From: an uncultured Fusobacterium sp.
Lineage (GTDB): Bacteria > Fusobacteriota > Fusobacteriia > Fusobacteriales > Fusobacteriaceae
Assembly (NCBI GenBank): GCA_900545035.1
Contig: UQXM01000034.1
Span: 1-13,791, forward strand
Direction of reading: 5' to 3'
DNA length: 13,791 nt
The position numbers and the translations under genes are program-made. Of the stretch, positions 1 through 6,556 are shown piece after piece. The notes under the pieces are model-generated. The model was not told where the DNA came from. It made no database searches and saw only the letters and a list, made by a program, of their open reading frames with translations. Within the stretch, counting starts at the first letter, position 1. Every line of letters begins with the position of its first letter.

Positions 1-965
1 CCTCCCGCAGCACTGAATCCGATAATAAATCCTCCTGCTAGAGCCATACTTTCAGTTCTTATCATAAACATTCCTGCTAAAGTAATAAGAGAGATAAGCG
101 GGTAAATAAATAAAAATCTTACAGGCTTAATAAGTTTTTTTACAAGAAAAGCTGTGATAATTACTGCAAGTATTGAACCCATAGCATAGTTTGATTGTAT
201 TCTTCCTGCTGCCGACTCAGAAAGTCCTACAATATCAGTTCCGAAAGCTTTATTGATGTTAAGAAAAATTTGGAAAGTTGCTGTTGAAGTATAACCAATT
301 ATTATAAGAGCTACTCCCTCAATAAAGAAATTCGATTTGATGGTTTCTTTTGTTTCTTCACTGCTGCTTTCAGATTTCTTTGCCCCATTTTGTTCAGGGA
401 AAGGAAGTTTTAACAAAAATAGTCCGTTTATAATCAATAATATAATACAGAAAATAAATGAGTATCCAAAGTACAAATTATTTCCTGCTAAAAATCCTAC
501 CATCATCGGAAGCAGAAATTGTCCTATTGAAATAAAAAGTTTTGTAAGAATACTTGCAAAACCGGTAGAATTTACCAAAATTTCCATTGCTGCAGGAATA
601 CATCCTGAATCAAGGAAAGAGTTTGCTATCCCCGCAAGAAGAGCAACGAAAAATGCAATTTTGGAATTTGGAGTAATAAATATAAGTCCAAAGAAAAGAG
701 CATAAAATACCATTCCGATTATAATGGTTATTCTTCTTCCCACTTTATCCGATATGACCCCTGAAAAAGGAAGAGCAATAAATCTTCCTATTCCAAGAGC
801 GGATATAACATATAGCACAGCAGCATGATTTGTATTCCAAAGTGCTTGGAAAGATTTAGTATTCTGTGCCAGTATTGAAGCACCTATACCATGTATAAAA
901 AAGTTTATGTAGATACAAAAAACGGTTACATATAAAATATTGAATTTTTTTTCTTTATTAATCAT
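1..965 (-). CDS. MFS transporter, YdiN/YdiM-like (3' end outside window)
   Basis: Inner-membrane major facilitator transporter, probably for shikimate, quinate or a related cyclitol acid (inferred from neighbours). The window holds 321 codons; the C-terminus runs off the left edge. By memory it aligns along its length with E. coli YdiN (about 420 aa), so roughly 100 residues are missing. Landmarks are an N-terminal hydrophobic helix with HGI and LAQN (residues 25-35), YVISALGIGR (52-61), the MFS loop motif GVISDKVGRR (69-78), a hydrophilic central loop at about 190-212 dividing the two six-helix halves, and GFSAAG near the window edge. The start at 965 follows GGTGAT with 8-nt spacing. It lies 15 bp behind the dehydrogenase gene and is surely cotranscribed with it. 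Family is secure; substrate is inference. Confidence 0.88.
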   Translation of the reverse strand, partial: MINKEKKFNILYVTVFCIYINFFIHGIGASILAQNTKSFQALWNTNHAAVLYVISALGIGRFIALPFSGVISDKVGRRITIIIGMVFYALFFGLIFITPNSKIAFFVALLAGIANSFLDSGCIPAAMEILVNSTGFASILTKLFISIGQFLLPMMVGFLAGNNLYFGYSFIFCIILLIINGLFLLKLPFPEQNGAKKSESSSEETKETIKSNFFIEGVALIIIGYTSTATFQIFLNINKAFGTDIVGLSESAAGRIQSNYAMGSILAVIITAFLVKKLIKPVRFLFIYPLISLITLAGMFMIRTESMALAGGFIIGFSAAG

Positions 966-980
966 ATCTTTTATCACCGA

Positions 981-1853
981 TTAATATTTAATATCCAAAA
1001 TTTCTTTCATATAATCAATAGGCATATCTTTTCCTGTCCACATTTTAAAAGCTGCAGCCCCTTGGAAAAGCATCATTCCAAGTCCGTTCATTGTTCTGCA
1101 TCCTGCTGATTTTGCAAGTTTTAAAAGAGCAGTTTCTCTTGGTGCATATACAATATCAAGAACTACAAGTTCCGGTCTGAAAAAACTTGTGTCAGGAATA
1201 TATGTTATTCCTTCAAGAGGTTTCATTCCAACACCTGTTGCATTTATCAGAAGAACACTTGAAGCTATCTCTTCTTTTAATTTATTTAAATCATCTAAAT
1301 CATAAAGTGAAACTTTGCAGTTTGTTTTAGAATTTAATTTCTCAACTGTTTTTTCTGCATTTTCAAAAAATTTATCTTTTTTATTGAAAATAGCTATTTC
1401 TGCTACTCCATCTAAAGCTGCCTGTACTTGAATGGCTGTTGCAGCTCCTCCGGCTCCCACAATTGTGATTTTTTTACCGATAATGTCTACTCCTGCATCT
1501 TTTAAAGCACTCATACATCCTATTCCGTCTGTGATATGTCCTGTTAAAACTCCGTTATCGTTTACGATTGTGTTTACTGCTCCGCAAAGTTCAGCGGCAG
1601 GAGATAATTTATCAAGATATTTATGAACTACTGTTTTGTTAGGCATTGAAACATTGCTTCCACGAACTTTCATTGCTCTGAAACCTTTTATTGTATCTTC
1701 AAGTTCTTCTGTTCCTACTTCAAAAGCTAAGTAAGCATAATCAAGTCCCAATTTTGCAAATGCTTCATTGTGCATTGTAGGTGAGCTTGAGTGTCTGATT
1801 GGTGTTGCTATAAGTCCTATTAATTCTGTATGTCCTGTAATTCTTTCTGCCAT
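981..1853 (-). CDS. Shikimate/quinate dehydrogenase, YdiB-like
   Basis: NAD(P)-dependent oxidoreductase that interconverts shikimate and 3-dehydroshikimate, and in the YdiB subgroup also quinate and 3-dehydroquinate. Length is 290 aa, typical of the family. The substrate-binding N-domain carries IATPIRHSSSPTMHN (15-29), the SMPNK block with the catalytic Lys73, and NT (94-95); Asp109 in TDG is the partner acid. The Rossmann domain has GAGGAAT (133-139), and a cofactor loop FNKKDKFF (156-163) resembles the NRRDEFF of YdiB. The SMPNK and GVGMKPLE signatures favour YdiB over housekeeping AroE, where NVTVPFK is usual. Start has GGAGG upstream. Second gene of the aroD operon, 45 bp after aroD. It could still serve as the cell's only shikimate dehydrogenase. 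Confidence 0.92.
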   Translation of the reverse strand: MAERITGHTELIGLIATPIRHSSSPTMHNEAFAKLGLDYAYLAFEVGTEELEDTIKGFRAMKVRGSNVSMPNKTVVHKYLDKLSPAAELCGAVNTIVNDNGVLTGHITDGIGCMSALKDAGVDIIGKKITIVGAGGAATAIQVQAALDGVAEIAIFNKKDKFFENAEKTVEKLNSKTNCKVSLYDLDDLNKLKEEIASSVLLINATGVGMKPLEGITYIPDTSFFRPELVVLDIVYAPRETALLKLAKSAGCRTMNGLGMMLFQGAAAFKMWTGKDMPIDYMKEILDIKY

Positions 1854-1898
1854 TTTGTTTTGTCCTCCAAAAATAGATAATTTATTTTTTTTAATTTT

Positions 1899-2663
1899 TT
1901 ATTTTGCTGTGTGTAAAACATTAAGTATTGATGTTAAATTTTCAACATCAACTTGTCCCGGTGCAGAAGCTTTTCCAGCCGCTCCGAAAGTAAGTGCAGA
2001 CCCAAAAGTTTCTCCGGCAATACGGCTTATTACTCCAAGTCCTCCCATTGACATTGTTATAATAGGTGTTTCTGCATATTTTGTAACCATATCGTTTGTT
2101 GCACAAAGAAGTTTTAAAACATCTCCTGCTGATTTAGGCATTACTGCAATTTTTGGTAGATCTGCGTTCAGTTCCTGCATTTTGCAAAGTCTTCTTACTA
2201 TCTCTTCTCTTTCAGGTGTTTTATTAAAATCGTGGTTTGACATAACGATTTTAACTCCTGCTGAATGAACTTTTTCTACTATTTCTGTTACTGTTTCGTC
2301 TCCTGTAAAAAGTTCAACATCTATAAGGTCAACAAGTCCTGTTTTAGCAATTTCGATATTTAAAGTTTTGTAATATTCAACTGAAACCTCTTTTTCTCCC
2401 CCTTCTTTAAGACTTCTGAAAGTAAAAAGTAAAGGAATATCTTTTAAAATTTCTCTTAATGATTTTATTAAATCTTTTACATTTTCAAGATTTTCCACAT
2501 CATTGAAGTGGTCAATTCTTATTTCCACAAGGTCAAGATTTATTTCACAAAGTGCTTCAGCCGATTTTAAAAATTCTTCTTTTGTTTTTGCTACCAATGG
2601 TACACAAATTTTTGGGATACCTTCTCCCAGTCTGATGTTTCTTACCTCTACAACATTTTGCAT
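1899..2663 (-). CDS. aroD: 3-dehydroquinate dehydratase, type I
   Basis: Cytoplasmic class I dehydroquinase that removes water from 3-dehydroquinate to give 3-dehydroshikimate through a Schiff base. Length 254 aa matches the E. coli and Salmonella enzymes (252). Expected active-site residues are present: Arg83 and Glu87 in FRSLKEGGE, the general base His144 in SNHDF, the Schiff-base Lys171 in KIAVMPKS, and Arg214 in SRIAGE. The C-terminal block FGAAGKASAPGQ (226-237) is also typical. The start has GAGGT at good spacing. First gene of the leftward operon; the regulatory region at 2664-2868 lies directly upstream. The type I enzyme can work in biosynthesis or in quinate/shikimate catabolism; pairing with a YdiB-type dehydrogenase and a transporter leaves both open. 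Confidence 0.95.
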   Translation of the reverse strand: MQNVVEVRNIRLGEGIPKICVPLVAKTKEEFLKSAEALCEINLDLVEIRIDHFNDVENLENVKDLIKSLREILKDIPLLFTFRSLKEGGEKEVSVEYYKTLNIEIAKTGLVDLIDVELFTGDETVTEIVEKVHSAGVKIVMSNHDFNKTPEREEIVRRLCKMQELNADLPKIAVMPKSAGDVLKLLCATNDMVTKYAETPIITMSMGGLGVISRIAGETFGSALTFGAAGKASAPGQVDVENLTSILNVLHTAK

Positions 2664-2736
2664 AATTTACCTCACAATTTTTTAATTATATAAATTCAGT
2701 TTTCAAGAAATTTCTTTTTAACTTTGTTACAAGTAT

Positions 2737-2765
2737 ATTATAAAATTATAAAAAAAATAAATCTA
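2737..2765 (-). promoter_or_regulatory. Probable aroD operon promoter
   Basis: On the minus strand a perfect TATAAT lies at 2742-2737, with a poor -35 (TAGATT, 2765-2760) at 17-bp spacing. The predicted transcription start is about 2730. A weak -35 is what an activator-dependent promoter would show, and the LysR box is centred at about -64. A second TATAAT at 2750-2745 is an alternative. TATAAT-like hexamers are common in DNA this AT-rich, so this is moderate evidence. Confidence 0.5.
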
Positions 2766-2786
2766 ATACTATTTTTTTTGAAATTA

Positions 2787-2801
2787 ATAGTTTTTTTCTA
2801 T
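2787..2801. promoter_or_regulatory. LysR-type regulator binding box (ATAG-N7-CTAT)
   Basis: Dyad ATAG (2787-2790), seven T, CTAT (2798-2801) gives T2788-N11-A2800, the T-N11-A form bound by LysR-family dimers. It is centred about 64 bp upstream of the predicted aroD start and just upstream of the regulator's own extended -10, as expected for activation of the divergent operon plus autoregulation. A third half-site CTAT (2769-2772), sitting near -40 of aroD, would serve as the lower-affinity activation site. ACTATT (2768-2773) and AATAGT (2786-2791) also form an inverted repeat. Confidence 0.6.
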
Positions 2802-2808
2802 CAAATTA

Positions 2809-2817
2809 TGGTATAAT
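2809..2817 (+). promoter_or_regulatory. Extended -10 promoter of the LysR regulator gene
   Basis: TGG-TATAAT is an extended -10 element with a perfect hexamer at 2812-2817. No good -35 lies 16-18 bp upstream; that position is a T-tract overlapping the LysR box, which would suit autorepression. Predicted start near 2824, about 45 bp before the regulator's ATG. Confidence 0.6.
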
Positions 2818-2868
2818 TTTTTAAAAACATATATTATATTCAAATTTGACATATGGAGGAACAGATTT

Positions 2869-3744
2869 ATGAATCTTAACCAGCTTTATTATTTTAAAAC
2901 AATAGCTGAACTTGAACATTTCAGATTGACAGCAGAAAAACTCAATGTTGCACAACCAAGTCTCAGTGCTTCTATGGCAAATCTTGAGGCTGAACTTTCC
3001 GCTACTCTTTTTGAAAAACAAGGAAGAAATATTAAACTTACAAAAGAGGGGAAAATTTTTTTGGAATATGTAAATAAGTCCCTTTCTGTTTTGGAAGAGG
3101 GAATTGAAAAATTAAAAGAAATTAATAAAGCAAACATAAATCTGGCATATGTATTTCCTCTTTCAGGAGAATATATTCCCAAAATCATCAAAGATTTTTT
3201 AGACAAAAATAAAAATTCAGATATATCTTTTGCTTTGAAACAAGATTTTACATCAGAAATAATAAGCGGATTAAAAAGCGGGAAATACGATATAGGATTT
3301 TGTTCTATAGACGAAAAAGAAAAAAATATTGTTTTTGAACCTGTGATTGAGCAAAAAATTGTGGTAATTGTTCCAAAAGACCATATTTTAGCAAAGAAAA
3401 AAGAAATTGAGCTAAAAGAAATCGAAAAATATGACTTGGTATCATATTTTAAAGACAGCGGACTGGGAAAATTTTTTGGAAAAATATTTTCAGAAATGAA
3501 TGTTGCTCCGAATATAAAATTTGAAGCTGAAAATGAGCAAGGCATAGCAGGACTTGTTTCACAAAACTTTGGAATAGCCGTTGTCGGAAAAACATCTGTA
3601 CTTGAAAATTCCAATATTGTTCAGCTGAAAATAAAAAATTTCAAGTATAAAAGATATATTTATCTCGCATATTTAAAAAATAAACAATACAAGCCTTATA
3701 TTAAAAAATTTTTAAATTATATTAAGGCAAACAGTAATTTATAA
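2869..3744 (+). CDS. LysR-type transcriptional regulator, probably of the shikimate/quinate operon
   Basis: DNA-binding regulator of 291 aa, the normal LysR length. The winged helix-turn-helix occupies residues 1-60, with the recognition region AEKLNVAQPSLSASMANLE and the conserved TLFEKQGRNIKLTKEG (46-61), closest by memory to the GltC/CynR group. A linker helix spans about 62-87 and a periplasmic-binding-protein-like effector domain about 90-290. The gene diverges from aroD, and GGAGG precedes its ATG. Divergent arrangement and a T-N11-A box between the genes suggest it activates the aroD operon in response to a pathway compound, as QuiR does with shikimate in Listeria. The ligand is inference; the family is certain. 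No convincing terminator follows it. Confidence 0.92.
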   Translation: MNLNQLYYFKTIAELEHFRLTAEKLNVAQPSLSASMANLEAELSATLFEKQGRNIKLTKEGKIFLEYVNKSLSVLEEGIEKLKEINKANINLAYVFPLSGEYIPKIIKDFLDKNKNSDISFALKQDFTSEIISGLKSGKYDIGFCSIDEKEKNIVFEPVIEQKIVVIVPKDHILAKKKEIELKEIEKYDLVSYFKDSGLGKFFGKIFSEMNVAPNIKFEAENEQGIAGLVSQNFGIAVVGKTSVLENSNIVQLKIKNFKYKRYIYLAYLKNKQYKPYIKKFLNYIKANSNL

Positions 3745-3782
3745 TTAGAGCTTATAAAATTTTCCCTCTTCTCATTTTGGTA

Positions 3783-3812
3783 TTGACAAATAATATTTTT
3801 TTAATGTATTAT
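3783..3812 (+). promoter_or_regulatory. Sigma-70-type promoter of the symporter gene
   Basis: Consensus TTGACA (3783-3788), 18-bp spacer, TATTAT (3807-3812). Start expected near 3819, leaving a leader of about 35 nt with the ribosome site GAGGGGA at 3841-3847. Confidence 0.75.
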
Positions 3813-3853
3813 CTAGGACATCTTGACTACAAATTGAAATGAGGGGATTTTTT

Positions 3854-5227
3854 ATGTCAAACAGTAAAATTCAAAGACATTTTTCGCTGGCAGCTAAAAT
3901 GGGAACAGCTCTTTTTACAGGTATTATATGTGGTGCAGGTTTTCTTTTTACAAGAGAATATTTGCTAAATAATGGATATTCTCATATCTGGAATACAATT
4001 GATTCTCTGCTTTTTCGAGATATTACTCTTTCAGAAAATGTAAAAGCTGTAGGATTATTTTTTATTTTGGGACAGATGTTTATTAATTGTTTGCAGTTTA
4101 TAATTGTACCTCTTATTTTTTCTTCCATTGTCCTTGCTATATGCAGAATAAAAGACACTAAAAAATTTGGAAGAATAGCAGTACAGACAATTTCAAATTT
4201 TCTTACAATGTATGCTTTTGCTCTTTGTCTTGCATCAGCAGCAGGATTTACAGCTTATAAAGTTGGTATTTTTAAAAGTGTCGCAGAGGGAACTTCTGAA
4301 AAAATAATTTCTCAGAATATAAATCCTTTGACTATTATTTTAAACTGTGTTCCGAGCAATATATTTAATGTTTTTTCAACAAATTCACAAATTTTATCAA
4401 TAGTTTTTCTGGCTGTAATTACCGGAATATGTTTAAATATTATGGAAAATGAAAAAGACAATAAAGAAAAAACTGTTGTATATAAATTTTTATTTGAAGT
4501 GAATAAAATTGTTTCAATTTTTCTTACTTTTGTTATTGATAAATTCAGTGCTCCTGCAATATTTTTTCTTATAACAAGGACTTTTGCAATTTACGGAACG
4601 GACCATTTAAAACCTGTTGTTGCTTATTTGGGAGTAACAACGGCAGCTCTTATAATTTTCTTGATTTTTGGGTACCCTGCTTATATATTTTTTAAGACAA
4701 GACTTAATCCTGTAATATTTATGAAAAAAATAAGCAAAGCTGCTCTTTTGGGGACTTCTGCCGCTTCATCGGCTGCAGCTCTTTCTCTTAATGAAAAAAT
4801 ATGCAGAGAGGAATTGGGAATTGATGAAGAAGTGGTATCTTTTGTTCTCCCGTTGGGAATGACAATAAATATGAACGGAACAACAATAATGCAAATTATC
4901 GGAACAATATTTATTGCTTCGTCTGCCGGATATGAAATAACTTTTTCAAGTCTTATGTCAATAGCTTTTCTTGCTCTCATTGGAGCTGTCGGAACTCCTT
5001 CGATTCCAAGTTCCTCTACAATTATTCTGTTTTCTATTTTAAACGGAATGGGATATAATAATGATGCAGTGTATATTATATATTCACTGATTGTAGCAAT
5101 GAACAGACCTCTCGATATGCTGGCAACGGCTCTTAATGTTACGGGAGATTCTGCTGCCGCTCTTATAATTTCAGAAAAAGAAAATATTCTTGATAAAAAT
5201 ATTTATTATAAAAATTTTAATAATTAA
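3854..5227 (+). CDS. Dicarboxylate/amino acid:cation symporter family (DAACS) transporter
   Basis: Cation-coupled uptake carrier of the glutamate transporter (GltPh/EAAT/SstT) fold, in the inner membrane; 457 aa from the chosen start. The ATG at 3839 would precede its own ribosome site GAGGGGA (3841-3847), so ATG 3854 is the start. Signature regions appear in order: the serine-rich hairpin 1 SSAAA (305-309), the unwound TM7 motif NMNGT (339-343; NMDGT in GltPh), hairpin 2 GTPSIPSSS (380-388), and TM8 DMLATALNVTGD (421-432). Asp421, which binds the substrate amino group in homologues, is kept. The TM8 arginine that binds an acidic side chain is Ala424, and the NMDGT aspartate is Asn341. This argues against aspartate/glutamate and for a neutral amino acid or another substrate. 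Monocistronic, with its own promoter and terminator. Confidence 0.88.
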   Translation: MSNSKIQRHFSLAAKMGTALFTGIICGAGFLFTREYLLNNGYSHIWNTIDSLLFRDITLSENVKAVGLFFILGQMFINCLQFIIVPLIFSSIVLAICRIKDTKKFGRIAVQTISNFLTMYAFALCLASAAGFTAYKVGIFKSVAEGTSEKIISQNINPLTIILNCVPSNIFNVFSTNSQILSIVFLAVITGICLNIMENEKDNKEKTVVYKFLFEVNKIVSIFLTFVIDKFSAPAIFFLITRTFAIYGTDHLKPVVAYLGVTTAALIIFLIFGYPAYIFFKTRLNPVIFMKKISKAALLGTSAASSAAALSLNEKICREELGIDEEVVSFVLPLGMTINMNGTTIMQIIGTIFIASSAGYEITFSSLMSIAFLALIGAVGTPSIPSSSTIILFSILNGMGYNNDAVYIIYSLIVAMNRPLDMLATALNVTGDSAAALIISEKENILDKNIYYKNFNN

Positions 5228-5233
5228 AAAAAT

Positions 5234-5266
5234 AAAACTGTCGGATTTTGTTATCTGACAGTTTTT
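5234..5266. terminator. Bidirectional intrinsic terminator
   Basis: A 13-bp stem (5234-5246 with 5253-5265, one G-T pair) and a 6-nt loop. T-rich tails follow on both strands (5261-5266 on plus; A-rich 5224-5237 read as T on minus). It ends the symporter transcript and the convergent membrane-protein gene, whose stop codon (5251-5253) lies at the edge of the loop. Confidence 0.88.
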
Positions 5267-5928
5267 CTTTTAAAAAATTTCGGTTCAAAATAAAATTTGC
5301 TGCATATGATGTTGTTGGCTACTGCAACAGCTCTTCCTGTGGTAAATGCACAAATAATTGTTCCTATTCCCACACCGATAATTTTATGAAACGATATAAA
5401 TGAAAGAACAATCGTAAGAGTAAGACACATTAAATCAAATCTTGTTTTTATAATTTTGTATGACACTTTTAATATTTCCGATAAATCTCTCGGAAAAATA
5501 TCTGTCGGAGTAATAGGAAGTCCGCAGTTATTTGCAAAAGTTATCCCTACTGCAATAAAGATAAAACTTACAATAAAATAAATTATTCTGAAAAATATTG
5601 TTTCCGGAATACCTGCAAGAATAACATTAAACATATCAAGACTTTTTCCAAAAATTATTCCTATTCCGAAAGAAACTATATATCCCGGTGAAAATTTTTT
5701 CTTTAAAAACATAAGCACTGCTACAAGACAAGTTTGAAAAATATAATTCCATGTACCAAAAGTCAAACTTTCAAAAGCTCTGCTGAAAACATAAGGAACG
5801 GAAGAGATAGAAGAAACTCCGAAACCACTTTTTATCATTAAATCTACCCCAAAAGAGCAACATAAAACAGCTGTTCCCAAAGCCATTTCACCTGCAAAAT
5901 ATTTTTTGCTCTTGCTTTTACTAACCAT
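5251..5928 (-). CDS. YczE/YyaS/YitT-like integral membrane protein
   Basis: Predicted polytopic membrane protein of 225 aa with about five hydrophobic segments (near 12-33, 57-75, 82-105, 110-131 and 165-190). The pattern MIKSGFGVSSISSVPY (31-46) and FGTWNYIFQ (57-65) matches the uncharacterised YczE/YyaS/YitT family (COG2364-like), whose role is unknown; some members sit near transport or antibiotic genes. A polar start (MVSKSKSKKYF) and a basic tail (KFFKRKTVR) flank the membrane part. AGGTGAT precedes the ATG. It has its own strong promoter and converges on the symporter gene, sharing its terminator, so no operon partner hints at function. Confidence 0.75.
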   Translation of the reverse strand: MVSKSKSKKYFAGEMALGTAVLCCSFGVDLMIKSGFGVSSISSVPYVFSRAFESLTFGTWNYIFQTCLVAVLMFLKKKFSPGYIVSFGIGIIFGKSLDMFNVILAGIPETIFFRIIYFIVSFIFIAVGITFANNCGLPITPTDIFPRDLSEILKVSYKIIKTRFDLMCLTLTIVLSFISFHKIIGVGIGTIICAFTTGRAVAVANNIICSKFYFEPKFFKRKTVR

Positions 5929-5967
5929 AATATCACCTCAAATAACTTTGCCTCAAATTCAAGGGGT

Positions 5968-5996
5968 ATTATATGCCTTAATTTTTATAAAGTCAA
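5968..5996 (-). promoter_or_regulatory. Promoter of the YczE-like gene
   Basis: Read on the minus strand: TTGACT (5996-5991), 17-bp spacer, perfect TATAAT (5973-5968). Start expected near 5961, giving a leader of about 33 nt before the ATG at 5928. For the divergent gene at 6081 only a weak TTGATT (6017-6022) with a poor -10 could be found. Confidence 0.8.
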
Positions 5997-6080
5997 TTAA
6001 ATTTTATAGCCTTTTCTTGATTTTTATTGTAAAATATATTACTGATAAAAATAAATATAAAATATATTAAGGAGTGTTTT

Positions 6081-6533
6081 ATGAATGATGTTCACTCATT
6101 TTTTCCCTTATTTATTGACATAAATGGCAAAAAAGTTTTGATAATCGGAGCCGGAAAAGTTGCTTACAGAAAAGCGGTTACTCTTTTAAAATATGGAGCA
6201 GATATCACAGTTATTACAAAGCAGATAAAAGAGGAAAAATTTAATAATCTAAAAAATATTCGTATTATAACCGAAGAATTTTCAGAAAAATTTATTGAAA
6301 ATATTTTTATGGTCATAGCAGCTACCGATAACCCTCTTCTTAATGAAAAAATATATAAATTATGCAGTAAAAAAAATATTTTGGTAAATAATATCACTTC
6401 AAAAACAGAAATGAACTGTCGTTTTGCTGCTGTTCTTGATACGGAGGAATATACAATAGGAATTTCTGCCAAAGGAAATCCCAAAAAAGCAAAAGAACTT
6501 CGTAAAAAAATTCAGCTGACTTTAGATTTGTGA
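6081..6533 (+). CDS. sirC: Precorrin-2 dehydrogenase (siroheme/cobalamin branch)
   Basis: NAD-dependent oxidation of precorrin-2 to sirohydrochlorin, feeding siroheme, or cobalamin by the anaerobic route. The 150-aa protein corresponds to the N-terminal part of CysG or to YlnF/SirC; no methyltransferase domain is attached. It shows FFPLFIDINGKKVLIIGAG (7-25) with the dinucleotide loop GAGKVAYRKA (23-32), the AATDN motif with the probable catalytic Asp83, and the C-terminal ISAKGNPKKAKELRKKI (128-144) equivalent to the SSGGxSPxxAxxxR region. It is shorter than YlnF (about 160) and may lack part of the dimerisation tail, so ferrochelatase activity is doubtful. AGGAG precedes the ATG. The MATE gene follows 23 bp later. 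No other tetrapyrrole gene is in the window. Confidence 0.85.
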   Translation: MNDVHSFFPLFIDINGKKVLIIGAGKVAYRKAVTLLKYGADITVITKQIKEEKFNNLKNIRIITEEFSEKFIENIFMVIAATDNPLLNEKIYKLCSKKNILVNNITSKTEMNCRFAAVLDTEEYTIGISAKGNPKKAKELRKKIQLTLDL

Positions 6534-6556
6534 TATTATATGAGGAGATGATATTT

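Noticed and set aside
337..705. Plus-strand reading frame of 122 codons opposite the MFS gene
   Set aside because: It is antisense to a well-supported transporter and has no recognisable domain or ribosome site. Other long antisense frames opposite aroE, aroD, lysR and the rib genes were dropped for the same reason.
2705..2716. Perfect palindrome AAGAAATTTCTT upstream of aroD as an operator
   Set aside because: It is AT-dominated and short, and lies in the likely 5' untranslated region; nothing ties it to a regulator. The ATAG-N7-CTAT box is the better candidate.
3839..3853. ATG 3839 as the symporter start
   Set aside because: The Shine-Dalgarno sequence GAGGGGA lies downstream of it, at 3841-3847, properly placed for ATG 3854.
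6017..6045. TTGATT-N17-TACTGA as promoter of the precorrin-2 dehydrogenase gene
   Set aside because: The -10 is poor and the region is very AT-rich, so many equal matches exist. Position is plausible but support is too weak to list.
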